DNA of 64,000 nt, from positions 1 through 64,000 of the forward strand of contig NZ_UAVD01000023.1 in assembly GCF_900460065.1 (NCBI RefSeq), written 5' to 3'. Below the pieces are notes generated by a model. It searched no databases and was not told the origin of the DNA. It saw nothing but the letters and a program-made list of their open reading frames with translations. This document shows positions 9,987 to 18,390 of this stretch, one piece after another. A program made the position numbers and the translations under genes. Source of the stretch: Streptomyces griseus. Its GTDB lineage: Bacteria; Actinomycetota; Actinomycetes; Streptomycetales; Streptomycetaceae. Numbering within the stretch: the first letter of the stretch is position 1; each line of letters begins with the position of its first letter.

Positions 9987-11780
9987 TCACGCCCCCGCCT
10001 TCGTGGTGCCGGCGGTTGTCCGGGTGAGTGGGGCGTCCTCGGCTGGGACGTCGAGTTGGCCGGTCTCGTGGAATTCGAGTTGCTTTCTGCGGTCGGCGAC
10101 GAGCCCTTCGGGGCGGAAGCGCATCAGGAGGATGAGTGCGATGCCGAAGAGGAAGAGCTGGTAGTCCTGCATGAACTGCAGCTTGGCCGGGATGAGGTAG
10201 AGCAGTGCGGCGCCGACGAGGGGTCCGCTGAGGGTTCCCATGCCGCCGAGGATGACGGCGGCGAGGAGGAAGGCGGAGTTGGGGGGGACGGAGCCGGCGA
10301 ACTGGTACTGCTCGGGTGTGACGGTGTAGGAGACGTGGGCCTGGACGGTGCCGGCGAGTCCGGCGAGGGTGGCGCCGAGGGCGAAGGCGAGCAGCTTGAG
10401 CCGGAAGGCGTTGATGCCCATGGCGGTGGCCGCGGTCTCGTCCTCGCGGATGGCGACCCAGGCGCGGCCGATGCGGGATTCTCCGGAGCGTCGGAAGACC
10501 AGGACGACGACGGCGGTGAAGACGAGCATCAGCAGGTAGTAGTTGGCGGACCTGCCGAGGGTGATGCCGCCGATGTCGTGGCTGACGCCGAAGTCGAAGC
10601 CGAAGAGGTTGAGGTCGGGGATGCTGGGGATGCCCTGGGATCCGTTGGTGAGGTCGGGCCCGCTGACGCCGTTGAGGGCGTTGACGGTGAGTCGGAAGAT
10701 CTCGCCGAATCCGAGGGTGACGATGGCGAGGTAGTCGCCGCGCAGTCGGAGGGTCGGGGCGCCGATGACGACGCCGAAGACCAGGGAGGCGGCGGCTCCG
10801 GTGAGGACGGCGGCCCAGAAGGGGAACTGGACGCCGACGGGGGAGAGCGGGGAGCCGGAGACCAGGGCGGCGGCGTAGGCGCCGACGCCGAGGAAGGCGA
10901 CGTATCCGAGGTCGAGGAGGCCGGCGAGGCCGACGACGACGTTGAGGCCGAGTGCGACGGTCGCGAAGATGAGGATGTTCGCGCCGATGAGGGCGTATTG
11001 CTCGTTCTGCTGGGTGAAGGGGAAGCAGAATGCCGCGATGAGTGCGGCGGTGAGCGTGACGTTGCGGTGTTTGGTGGTCAGCCGGGTGATGCGGGCGATG
11101 ATTCCGGCCCGGGTGAGGGCGGTGAAGCCGAACGCGACGATGATGATGTAGCCGATGAAGAGTTCGGCGTATTCGGTGTCGATGCCGTAGGTGAAGACGT
11201 GCAGGGCGACGCCGAAGGCTCCGGCGATGATGAGGATCTCGGCCCAGTTGGGGAGGTCCTTGGCGCGCGTGGGAGCGGGGGCCCGGAGGCTGTTGATGAA
11301 GCGGTTGAGCGGGGTGGGGCGGGTGGTGTCGTGGAGTTCCTGGTCGGCGGGGAGGCCGAGGGCGGCGACGGTGGCGATGATCGCGCCGGCGAGGCTGACC
11401 CAGGCTCCGGGTTCCAGGTTGACGACGCCGCCGAGCTTGACGGAGATGGCGCCGATGGCGAAGCCGGTGGTGCCGAGGGTGCCGATGGCGGCGAGTCGGA
11501 CGGGGCTGTTGGCGCCGCCCGGGGTGAGCCAGCGCAGTCCCTTGATCCCGTAGCCGGAGAGGGCGAACAGGAGGGTGAGGACGGCGCCGACGAGGGTGAG
11601 GACCTGGAGGCCGCCGGGGTAGCCGGTGACGGTGAGGTCGCCGGGGAATTCGGCGGTCCAGGTCCAGGCGAGGAAGGTGCCGATGAGGGCGATGGCCGCG
11701 CCGGCGGTGGTGAGGTGGCGGGCTGCGGGCAGCGCGACGAGGGCGCTGTTGCGGGTGGTGGTCTGGGTGGTCATGGTCAT
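9987..11780 (-). CDS. livM: branched-chain amino acid ABC transporter permease LivM, with N-terminal membrane extension
   Basis: This permease has 597 residues, nearly twice the length of E. coli LivM. The C-terminal 320 residues carry the canonical core (ALGLNVVVGLAGLLDLGYVAF, LRLRGDYLAIVTLGFGEI, and the ATPase-coupling region SRIGRAWVAIREDETAA). The N-terminal extension of roughly 230 residues holds several more hydrophobic segments (AAIALIGTFLAWTW, VLTLVGAVLTLLFAL). Two ATGs are possible at 11780 and 11774. The first shares its A with the livH TGA (TGATG), which favours coupling to livH. Confidence 0.95.
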   Translation of the reverse strand: MTMTTQTTTRNSALVALPAARHLTTAGAAIALIGTFLAWTWTAEFPGDLTVTGYPGGLQVLTLVGAVLTLLFALSGYGIKGLRWLTPGGANSPVRLAAIGTLGTTGFAIGAISVKLGGVVNLEPGAWVSLAGAIIATVAALGLPADQELHDTTRPTPLNRFINSLRAPAPTRAKDLPNWAEILIIAGAFGVALHVFTYGIDTEYAELFIGYIIIVAFGFTALTRAGIIARITRLTTKHRNVTLTAALIAAFCFPFTQQNEQYALIGANILIFATVALGLNVVVGLAGLLDLGYVAFLGVGAYAAALVSGSPLSPVGVQFPFWAAVLTGAAASLVFGVVIGAPTLRLRGDYLAIVTLGFGEIFRLTVNALNGVSGPDLTNGSQGIPSIPDLNLFGFDFGVSHDIGGITLGRSANYYLLMLVFTAVVVLVFRRSGESRIGRAWVAIREDETAATAMGINAFRLKLLAFALGATLAGLAGTVQAHVSYTVTPEQYQFAGSVPPNSAFLLAAVILGGMGTLSGPLVGAALLYLIPAKLQFMQDYQLFLFGIALILLMRFRPEGLVADRRKQLEFHETGQLDVPAEDAPLTRTTAGTTKAGA

Positions 11781-12709
11781 CACGCCCGATCCGCGACGCG
11801 TTCGCCGAGCAGGCCCTGGGGGCGTACGAGGAGGACGATGATGAGGAGGGCGAAGGCCCACACGTCCTTCCAGGCGCCGCCGCCGAAGAGTTCCATGCCG
11901 GGGACTTCGCTCATGTAGCCGGTGGCGAGGGCTTCGGCGACGCCGAGGACGATGCCGCCGAGCATGGCGCCGTAGATGTTGCCGATGCCGCCGAGTACGG
12001 CTGCGGTGAAGGCCTTGAGGCCCATGATGAAGCCCATGCGGAAGCCGATCTGGCCGTTCTTGAGCCCGTAGGCGACGGCGGCGACGGCGGCGAACGCGGC
12101 GCCGATGGCGAAGGCCATGACGATGATGCGGTCGGTGTTGATGCCCATGAGCTTGGCGGTGTCGGGGTCCTGGGAGGTGGCCTGCATGCCGCGGCCGGCT
12201 CGGGTCTTGGAGACGAAGAAGCCGAGGGCGAGCATGCACAGGGGGGCCACGACGAGGACGAAGATGTCGCCGCGCTGGATGGTGGCGCCGAGGACGTCGA
12301 AGGCTTCGCCTTCGAACTGGGGGAAGGAACGGTCCTTCGTGGCGTCGGGGTACCACATCCACACCGCTTGCTGGAGGGCGAGGGAGAGCCCGATGGCGGT
12401 GATGAGTGGTGCCAGGCGTGGTCCGCCGCGCAGGGGCCGGTAGGCGAAGCGCTCGGCGGCCATGCTGATGGCGACGGCGGCTATGACACCGCCGACGATC
12501 ATGAGGGGTATCGCGGCTATGAGGGAGAATCCGGACGGAAGCCCGAGGTAGACCGTGAGGGCTCCGAAGCCCCCGATCATGAAGATCTCGCCGTGCGCGA
12601 AGTTGATGAGCTGGATGATTCCGTAGACCATCGTGTAACCGATCGCGATGAGACCGTACATCGCGCCGAGGATGAGTCCATTGGCCAGCTGTTGCGGCAG
12701 TTCGTTCAC
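11780..12709 (-). CDS. livH: branched-chain amino acid ABC transporter permease LivH
   Basis: This 309-residue permease has the LivH opening (QLANGLILGAMYGLIAIGYTMVYGI), a GEIFMIGGF segment and the coupling helix region GRGMQATSQDPDTAKLMGI. It forms the membrane channel with LivM. The start is GTG with GGAGG nine bases upstream. About 115 bases separate it from livJ; this gap holds no clear terminator. Confidence 0.95.
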   Translation of the reverse strand: MNELPQQLANGLILGAMYGLIAIGYTMVYGIIQLINFAHGEIFMIGGFGALTVYLGLPSGFSLIAAIPLMIVGGVIAAVAISMAAERFAYRPLRGGPRLAPLITAIGLSLALQQAVWMWYPDATKDRSFPQFEGEAFDVLGATIQRGDIFVLVVAPLCMLALGFFVSKTRAGRGMQATSQDPDTAKLMGINTDRIIVMAFAIGAAFAAVAAVAYGLKNGQIGFRMGFIMGLKAFTAAVLGGIGNIYGAMLGGIVLGVAEALATGYMSEVPGMELFGGGAWKDVWAFALLIIVLLVRPQGLLGERVADRA

Positions 12710-12823
12710 CGCAGGGCCTCCGTGGAGTGGTTCGGATATGGCACCGCGCGGGAGGGCTCGTAGCGCTCCCGCGCGGTCTGGTTGCTTTGTGTGGTGGTGG
12801 CGGGGTGTTGGCCCGGCGGGTGA

Positions 12824-14050
12824 CTACTCGACGGTGCCGCTGATCTTGGAGACCCACTTGCCGCCGGTGACCTGGTAGGCGGTCATCAGGGTGTTGGTGG
12901 TGTCACCGAACTCGTCGAAGGAGACGGGGCCGGTGACGCCCTCGAACTTGACCTTGTCCATGGCTTCGAGGACCTTGGCGCGGCCGTCCTCGGCGGGGAT
13001 CTTGCCGTCGTTCTCGGCGGCGACGATCTTCACGGCCTCGATGATGGACCAGGTGGCGTCGTAGGTGCCGCCGCCGTAGGCCTCGTAGGCGTCCTTGTAG
13101 CCGGCCGTCTTGTAGTCCGCGATGAACTTCTTGGCGGACTCCAGTTCCTCGACGGGCTTGCCGACGGAGGTGGCTATGTCGCCTTCGGCCTTCTTGTTGA
13201 GCTTGATGAAGTCGGCGCTGTACATGCCGTCGCCGCCCATGAAGGGGATCTTGACGCTGTCCTTGATCTGCTGGCTCAGCGGGGCGCCGGCGGGGTACTC
13301 GCCGCCGTAGTAGACGGCCTTGGCCTTGGAGCTCTTGACCTTGGTGGCGACGGAGTTGAAGTCGCGGTCCTCGGGGTTGACGTGGTCGGTGCCGACGATC
13401 TTGCCGCCGAGCTCGGTGAACGTCGCCTTGAAGGAGGCGGCGAGTCCGGCGCCGTAGGGCTTCTGGTCGTCGATGAGGTAGACGTCCTTGATCTTCGCGG
13501 TCTCGAAGAGGTACTTGGCCGCGAAGGCGCCCTGGATCTGGTCCGTGGTGGCGGTGCGGAAGTAGGACGCGTAGGGGCGCTTCTTGTCGCCGGTCTTCCA
13601 GTTGTTGCCCTGGGTCAGCTCGGTGCCGGTGTTGGCGGGGGAGACCTGGGTCAGCTTGGCGTCGTTGAGGGGCTTCTGCATCGACTGGGCGACGCCGGAG
13701 TTCAGCGGGCCGACGACACCGAGGACCTCTTTGGTGTCGATGAGCTTGACGGCGTTCTGCTGGCCGACGGAGGGCTGGGCCTGGTCGTCGAGTGCTTCCA
13801 GCTTGAAGGTGATGCCGGGGACGGTCTTTTCCTTGTTCGCCGTCTTGACGGCGAGGTCGGCGGAGTTCTTGATGCCGAGGCCGAGGGCGGACAGGTCGCC
13901 GGTGAGCGGGGCGTCGAGGCCGATGACGACCGTCTGGTTGCCTCCGTCGCCGCCGCTGCCCTTGCTGTCGTCGCGCGAACCGCAGGCGGTGAGGGTGAGT
14001 GCTCCTGTGGTGAGCATTGCGGTGAGTGTGAGCAAAGAACGGTGTCGCAC
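12824..14050 (-). CDS. livJ: branched-chain amino acid ABC transporter substrate-binding lipoprotein
   Basis: This 408-residue binding protein is the first gene of the liv operon. A lipoprotein signal ends in LTAC, with the lipidated Cys at about residue 23, followed by a Gly/Ser/Asp linker. The mature part is a type I periplasmic binding fold (VVIGLDAPLTGDLSALGLGI, GVVGPLNSGVAQS, YGGGTYDATWSIIEA). It captures Leu/Ile/Val or related amino acids outside the membrane for LivHMGF. The start is GTG with a GGAAAGGA-type site upstream. A 617-base non-coding region precedes it. Confidence 0.95.
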   Translation of the reverse strand: MRHRSLLTLTAMLTTGALTLTACGSRDDSKGSGGDGGNQTVVIGLDAPLTGDLSALGLGIKNSADLAVKTANKEKTVPGITFKLEALDDQAQPSVGQQNAVKLIDTKEVLGVVGPLNSGVAQSMQKPLNDAKLTQVSPANTGTELTQGNNWKTGDKKRPYASYFRTATTDQIQGAFAAKYLFETAKIKDVYLIDDQKPYGAGLAASFKATFTELGGKIVGTDHVNPEDRDFNSVATKVKSSKAKAVYYGGEYPAGAPLSQQIKDSVKIPFMGGDGMYSADFIKLNKKAEGDIATSVGKPVEELESAKKFIADYKTAGYKDAYEAYGGGTYDATWSIIEAVKIVAAENDGKIPAEDGRAKVLEAMDKVKFEGVTGPVSFDEFGDTTNTLMTAYQVTGGKWVSKISGTVE

Positions 14051-14233
14051 GAAAAGTCCTTTCCCTGGCGCGGCCTCCTCTGCTTGAGGTGCCGTGACGA
14101 TCGCCGGGCCGTACTGGGTTGGTACAGGGCCGTGCAGCAGACGCGCCCGGCGGCGCGGTGACTGGCGGTGACTCTAAGCGCAGCCGGGGGCCACCGGGAC
14201 TGGTCGGCGGCGGATGTGACTCTCTTGTTATGC

Positions 14234-14453
14234 CCTTGAGCAAGGCTTGAGGTTCCTGTGAGGACATGTGGCGGTTTCGCCTGGAGTGCGAAAGGACCAC
14301 ATGGTGAGAACGCGCAGCTCTGCTAAGGGGCTTGGGGTGATCTTGGTGCTGTCGCCGTTCGGTGGCGGCGTTGGGCGCGGCGGAGTTCCCCGGGTGTGCG
14401 CGGCCGGGGTGTGCGGCTGGTTTCCGCATGGCCTGCGTGTTACGCAGTGTTAC
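14234..14453 (-). promoter_or_regulatory. livJ upstream region with palindromes and a direct repeat
   Basis: The 14051-14667 gap lies upstream of livJ and downstream of the thioesterase; I see no convincing gene in it. It contains the palindrome CCTTG-AG-CAAGG (14234-14245) with a second CTTGAG at 14246. Further out is CTGCGT-GTT-ACGCAG (14433-14447), overlapping a direct repeat GTGTTAC at 14437 and 14447, exactly ten bases apart. These could be binding sites for a regulator of the liv operon. The + strand here is strikingly rich in G and T. Confidence 0.35.
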
Positions 14454-14584
14454 ATCGGCGGTCGTGCCGGTGGGGGCGTGGGGGTGGATGTGGCTGTTGA
14501 GTGGCTCATGGAACGCGCCGTGCCGTCAAGGAAGTTGACCGAGTGTGTTGGTCAACTGTCGTTTTTTGGTGGGGATATGGCACT

Positions 14585-14622
14585 GCCCGGCCGGAATGCA
14601 CAGGGTGTGATTCCGGCCGGGC
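14585..14622 (-). terminator. terminator of the thioesterase gene
   Basis: A perfect 13-base hairpin, GCCCGGCCGGAAT (14585-14597) against ATTCCGGCCGGGC (14610-14622), lies 45 bases beyond the thioesterase stop. Confidence 0.85.
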
Positions 14623-14667
14623 AGGTGGTTCGAGCCGTGTGGGGGGTGGGGTTGGGGGTGGTGGGGG

Positions 14668-15138
14668 TCAGCCGGCTTCGGGGCGGGGGGCGTCGCGGAG
14701 GAGGCAGGTGAGGCGTGCGGTGCAGACCCGCTTGTCCTGTTCGTCGGTGATGACGATCTCGTACGTGGCGGTGGAGCGCCCGCGGTGTACGGGGGTGGCG
14801 ACGCCGGTGACGAGGCCGTTGCGGACGCCTCGGTGGTGGGTGCAGTTGAGGTCGACGCCGACGGCGAGCTTGGAGGTGCCGCCGTGGAGCATGGAGCCGA
14901 TGGAGCCGAGGGTCTCGGCGAGTACGGCGGATGCGCCGCCGTGGAGGAGGCCGTAGGGCTGGGTGTTGCCCTCGACGGGCATGGTGCCGACGACGCGGTC
15001 GGCCGAGGCCTCGACGATGGTCACGCCCATGCGTTCGCCGAGGTGGCCGGCGGAGAAGAGGGCGGGCAGGTCGACGCCGAGTGCCGCGTACTCGTCGATG
15101 ACTTCCTGGGGGAAGAGGGGTGCGGTGTGCTCGCCCAT
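14668..15138 (-). CDS. PaaI-family hotdog thioesterase
   Basis: This 156-residue protein is a single hotdog domain of the PaaI/YbdB type that hydrolyses acyl-CoA thioesters. Family features are the G-R-V-V-G-T-M-P strand region, the helix motif YGLLHGGASAVLAETLGS with the catalytic-loop HGG, and the DLNCTHHR strand. Such enzymes often act in phenylacetate or menaquinone pathways, but no such genes are nearby, so the substrate is unknown. The gene stands alone between two terminators. Confidence 0.9.
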   Translation of the reverse strand: MGEHTAPLFPQEVIDEYAALGVDLPALFSAGHLGERMGVTIVEASADRVVGTMPVEGNTQPYGLLHGGASAVLAETLGSIGSMLHGGTSKLAVGVDLNCTHHRGVRNGLVTGVATPVHRGRSTATYEIVITDEQDKRVCTARLTCLLRDAPRPEAG

Positions 15139-15284
15139 GGGTCCGGCTCCGTTCGCTGTGCTCGTTCGTTGCTGTCTGCACTGTTCTTATCAGACGGCTG
15201 AGCGAACGCTTAGTCCCTGTCGGGGGCGGATTCCGCGCCGGGCGGGGCGAAGTCCGGCCACTGTCCGAAAGGGAGGAGCGAGCG

Positions 15285-15324
15285 CCTCCGGGGCGCGGCG
15301 GTCGGTGCCGCCGCGCCCCGGAGG
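15285..15324 (-). terminator. strong terminator after the small secreted protein
   Basis: A perfect 17-base stem (arm CCTCCGGGGCGCGGCGG at 15285-15301, complement at 15308-15324) with a six-base loop lies 37 bases past the stop of the gene at 15362. Confidence 0.9.
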
Positions 15325-15361
15325 TGTTGTCCGGCCTGGTGGTGCTCTGTGCGGTGGGTGT

Positions 15362-15781
15362 TCAGGTGGTGGGCCAGTCGGTGCAGGAGTTGAGGAGTTG
15401 TTCTCCCTCGAACCTGGCGACCTGTACGCCTACCATGAGCATTCCGTCGTTGGGGAAATAGGAATCCCAGGCCTTGTAGGTGCCGTTGCCGCCGTAATTG
15501 GCGCGCCAGGGCCAATTGACCGGGGTGCCGCCGATCTTCTTCCCGATGAGTCTGATTCTCACGTGGTGGCCGTCCGCCTTGTTGTCGTGGACGCCCATGT
15601 GGACCCCGACCTTTTTGCCGGTCTCCCCGACGTGCCAGCTCTGGACGGTCACGGCTCCGCCCGCGCCGGTGGTGAAGCAGTGGTTTGTCTCGGTCGCGGC
15701 GTGGGCGGGGGCCGTTCCCATGGTTGCCAGGAATGCGGCGGCTGCGGTTCCGGTCAGGAGGGTCTTGACGGCTTTTTTCAT
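15362..15781 (-). CDS. small secreted protein of unknown function
   Basis: The 139-residue product has a clear Sec signal (MKKAVKTLLTG, hydrophobic core AAAAFLATMG, cleavage after APAHA). The mature part of about 110 residues has two cysteines (in NHCFTT near its start and LNSCTDW near its end) that could form a disulfide closing the domain. It is rich in Gly, Val and His (VGVHMGVHDNKADGHHVRIR). I do not recognise the family. Upstream, 15782-15910 is unusually AT-rich for this genome, with TTCGAA and other small palindromes, so its regulation may be elaborate. It is monocistronic and followed by a strong terminator. Confidence 0.75.
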   Translation of the reverse strand: MKKAVKTLLTGTAAAAFLATMGTAPAHAATETNHCFTTGAGGAVTVQSWHVGETGKKVGVHMGVHDNKADGHHVRIRLIGKKIGGTPVNWPWRANYGGNGTYKAWDSYFPNDGMLMVGVQVARFEGEQLLNSCTDWPTT

Positions 15782-15937
15782 TGTGCGCCCGTTCTTTATT
15801 CGTTCGAATTTCGCTCCAATTTATCATCGAGTAAATGTTCGAGTGAGTCGCTTTTCCGGCAAGAGGCTGCCTGGCTTTGTCTCTTTTTCGCCTTGGTTTA
15901 TCCGCGTGATTTCGCTAGGGGCTGTCCGGGGCAGCGC

Positions 15938-18262
15938 TCAGGGGGTTGCGGTGGTTGTGGAGGGGGTCTCCCGCGCCGCCCGGAGCGTCGTGTCGTGCGG
16001 TTCGAAGCGGACGACGACCGACTTGCTGGCCGGGGTGTTGCTGGTGTCGGCCGTGGAGCCGAGGGGGACCAGCACGTTGGTCTCCGGGTAGTAGGCGGCG
16101 GCGCAGCCCCGGGCGGTGGGGTAGTGGACGACACGGAAGCCCGCCGCGCGGCGCTCGACGCCGTCCTTCCACTCGCTGACGAGGTCGGTGTAGGCGCCGT
16201 CGGCGAGGCCGAGGGCCGCGGCGTCCTCGGGGTTGACCATGACGATGCGGCGGCCGCCCTTGATGCCCCGGTAGCGGTCGTCGAGGCCGTAGATGGTGGT
16301 GTTGTACTGGTCGTGGGAGCGCAGTGTCTGCAACAGCAGCCTGCCGTCGGGGAGTTCGGGGTACTCGACGGGGGCTGCGGTGAAGTTGGCGCGGCCGGTG
16401 GCGGTGGGGAAGCGGCGCTCGTCGCGGGGGGCGTGCGGGAGGGTGAAGCCGCCGGGGCGGGCCACGCGGGCGTTGAAGTCCTCGAAGCCGGGGACGACGC
16501 GGGAGATGCGGTCGCGGATGGTGGCGTAGTCCCGCTCGAAGGCCTCCCAGTCGGTACGGGAGCCGGGGCCGAGGACGGCGCGGGCGAGGCGGGCGACGAT
16601 GGCCGGTTCGGAGAGCAGGTGGGGGCCGGCGGGGGTGAGGTTGCCGCGCGAGGCGTGGACCATGCCCATGGAGTCCTCGACGGTGACGAACTGCTTGCCG
16701 CTCGCCTGGACGTCCTTGTCGGTCCGGCCGAGCGTGGGCAGGATCAGCGCGCGGGTACCGGTCACGGCGTGGGAGCGGTTGAGCTTGGTCGAGACGTGGA
16801 CGGTGAGGCGGGCGCGGCGCATCGCGGCCTCGGTGACGGCGGTGTCGGGGGTGGCCGCGACGAAGTTGCCGCCCATCGCGAAGAAGACCTTCGCCTCGCC
16901 GTTGCGCAGGGCCTGGATGGAGCGCACCACGTCCAGGCCGTGGTGGCGCGGCGAGGTGATGCCGAACTCCTTGTCGAGGGCGTCGAGGAAGGCCGGTGCG
17001 GGCCGCTCGAAGATGCCCATGGTGCGGTCGCCCTGGACGTTGGAGTGGCCGCGCACGGGGCACACGCCGGCGCCGGGGCGGCCGATGTTCCCGCGCAGGA
17101 GGAGGAAGTTGACGACTTCGCGGATGGTGGGCACGGAGTGCTTGTGCTGGGTGAGGCCCATGGCCCAGCAGACGATGGTGCGTTCCGAGGCGAGGACGAG
17201 GGCGAGGGCCTGTTCGATCTCGGCGCGGGTGAGGCCGGTGGCGGTGAGGGTCTCGTCCCAGTCGGCTGCTTCGGCGGCTCGGGTGAACTCCTCGTAGCCG
17301 TGGGTGTGTTCGGTGACGAACGCGGTGTCGACGGCCCCCTCGGTGGCGAGGATCAGTTGGTTGAGGAGGCGGAAGAGGGCCTGGTCGCCGCCGATGCGGA
17401 TCTGGAGGAAGAGGTCGTTGAGCGGGGTTCCCTTGAGCATGCCGTGCGGGGTCTGGGGGTTCTTGAACCGTTCCGTCCCGGCCTCGGGGAGCGGATTCAC
17501 CGAGATGATCTTCGCTCCGGAGGTCTTGGCCTTCTCCAGGGCGGACAGCATCCGGGGGTGGTTCGTGCCGGGGTTCTGTCCGGCGACGATGATCAGGTCG
17601 GCCTGGTGGAGGTCCTCCAGCGAGACGCTGCCCTTGCCGACGCCGATGGTCTCGGTGAGCGCGGAGCCGGACGACTCGTGGCACATGTTGGAGCAGTCGG
17701 GGAGGTTGTTGGTGCCGAACTCGCGGGCGAAGAGCTGGAGCAGGAACGCGGCCTCGTTGCTGGTGCGGCCGGAGGTGTAGAAGAGGGCCTCGTCGGGTGA
17801 GTCGAGGGCGGTGAGTTCCTCGGCGATGATCGCGAAGGCGCGTTCCCAGGTGATCGCCTCGTACCGGTCGGCGCCTTCGGGGAGGTAGACCGGCTGGGTG
17901 ATCCTGCCCTGCTGGCCGAGCCAGTAGCCGCTGCGTTCGGCGAGGTCGGCCAGGGGGTGGGCGGCGAAGAAGTCGGGGGTGACGCGGCGCAGCGTCGCCT
18001 CTTCGGCGACGGCCTTCGCCCCGTTCTCGCAGAACTCGGCGGTGTGCCGCTTGTCGCCCTCGGGCCAGGCGCAGCCGGGGCAGTCGAAGCCGTTCTTCTG
18101 GTTGACCTTGAGGAGGGTCTGCGCGGTGCGGCGCACCCCCATCTGCTGCTGGGCGATGCGCAGGGAGTGGGCGACGGCGGGCAGGCCCGCGGCGGCGTGC
18201 GGGGCCGGCTCGACCTGCGGGGCGTCCTGGACCGGGTCACCGGTCGGCGGCTTGGTGGCCAT
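15938..18262 (-). CDS. FdhF/YdeP family molybdopterin oxidoreductase
   Basis: This is a 774-residue molybdopterin-containing oxidoreductase of the formate dehydrogenase-like FdhF/YdeP group. It begins with a conserved helical region and the motif GFDCPGCAWP, the reduced cysteine pair typical of this group, then the catalytic domain (GRTSNEAAFLLQLFAREFGTNN, DCSNMCHESSG, GKGSVSLEDL) and a C-terminal cofactor-binding domain (LLLQTLRSHDQYNTTIYG). The ATG at 18262 is chosen because GGGGAG lies nine bases upstream; a longer reading to 18406 lacks support. The electron acceptor and substrate are not known for this family. It is transcribed away from polA. Confidence 0.92.
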   Translation of the reverse strand: MATKPPTGDPVQDAPQVEPAPHAAAGLPAVAHSLRIAQQQMGVRRTAQTLLKVNQKNGFDCPGCAWPEGDKRHTAEFCENGAKAVAEEATLRRVTPDFFAAHPLADLAERSGYWLGQQGRITQPVYLPEGADRYEAITWERAFAIIAEELTALDSPDEALFYTSGRTSNEAAFLLQLFAREFGTNNLPDCSNMCHESSGSALTETIGVGKGSVSLEDLHQADLIIVAGQNPGTNHPRMLSALEKAKTSGAKIISVNPLPEAGTERFKNPQTPHGMLKGTPLNDLFLQIRIGGDQALFRLLNQLILATEGAVDTAFVTEHTHGYEEFTRAAEAADWDETLTATGLTRAEIEQALALVLASERTIVCWAMGLTQHKHSVPTIREVVNFLLLRGNIGRPGAGVCPVRGHSNVQGDRTMGIFERPAPAFLDALDKEFGITSPRHHGLDVVRSIQALRNGEAKVFFAMGGNFVAATPDTAVTEAAMRRARLTVHVSTKLNRSHAVTGTRALILPTLGRTDKDVQASGKQFVTVEDSMGMVHASRGNLTPAGPHLLSEPAIVARLARAVLGPGSRTDWEAFERDYATIRDRISRVVPGFEDFNARVARPGGFTLPHAPRDERRFPTATGRANFTAAPVEYPELPDGRLLLQTLRSHDQYNTTIYGLDDRYRGIKGGRRIVMVNPEDAAALGLADGAYTDLVSEWKDGVERRAAGFRVVHYPTARGCAAAYYPETNVLVPLGSTADTSNTPASKSVVVRFEPHDTTLRAARETPSTTTATP

Positions 18263-18360
18263 GATGCTGCTCCCCTTCGAGCGCTCGTCCGCGTGAGCGG
18301 ACGTGTCGATGTCCTCACCATCGATCCTGTCACGGTGGCGCAAGGCCGTGCCGGTCCGGA

Positions 18361-18383
18361 TTGTCAGTGGGCCGTGGCAGGAT
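18361..18383 (+). promoter_or_regulatory. PafBC-type (RecA-independent) DNA-damage promoter of polA
   Basis: TTGTCAGTG (18361-18369), eight bases, then CAGGAT (18378-18383). This matches the actinobacterial DNA-damage promoter TTGTCRGTG-N8-TANNNT except for the first -10 base. Seven bases later is the GTG start at 18391, so the transcript should be leaderless. The same element precedes uvrB and ogt. Confidence 0.75.
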
Positions 18384-18390
18384 CGGGGGC

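Noticed and set aside
9987..12857. A single 956-residue protein spanning livM and livH
   Set aside because: The part upstream of 11780 is an out-of-frame reading of livH; livM starts at the ATG overlapping the livH stop.
14268..14711. Plus-strand open frame upstream of livJ
   Set aside because: It reads through the thioesterase terminator and 3' end, has odd codon use and no ribosome binding site.
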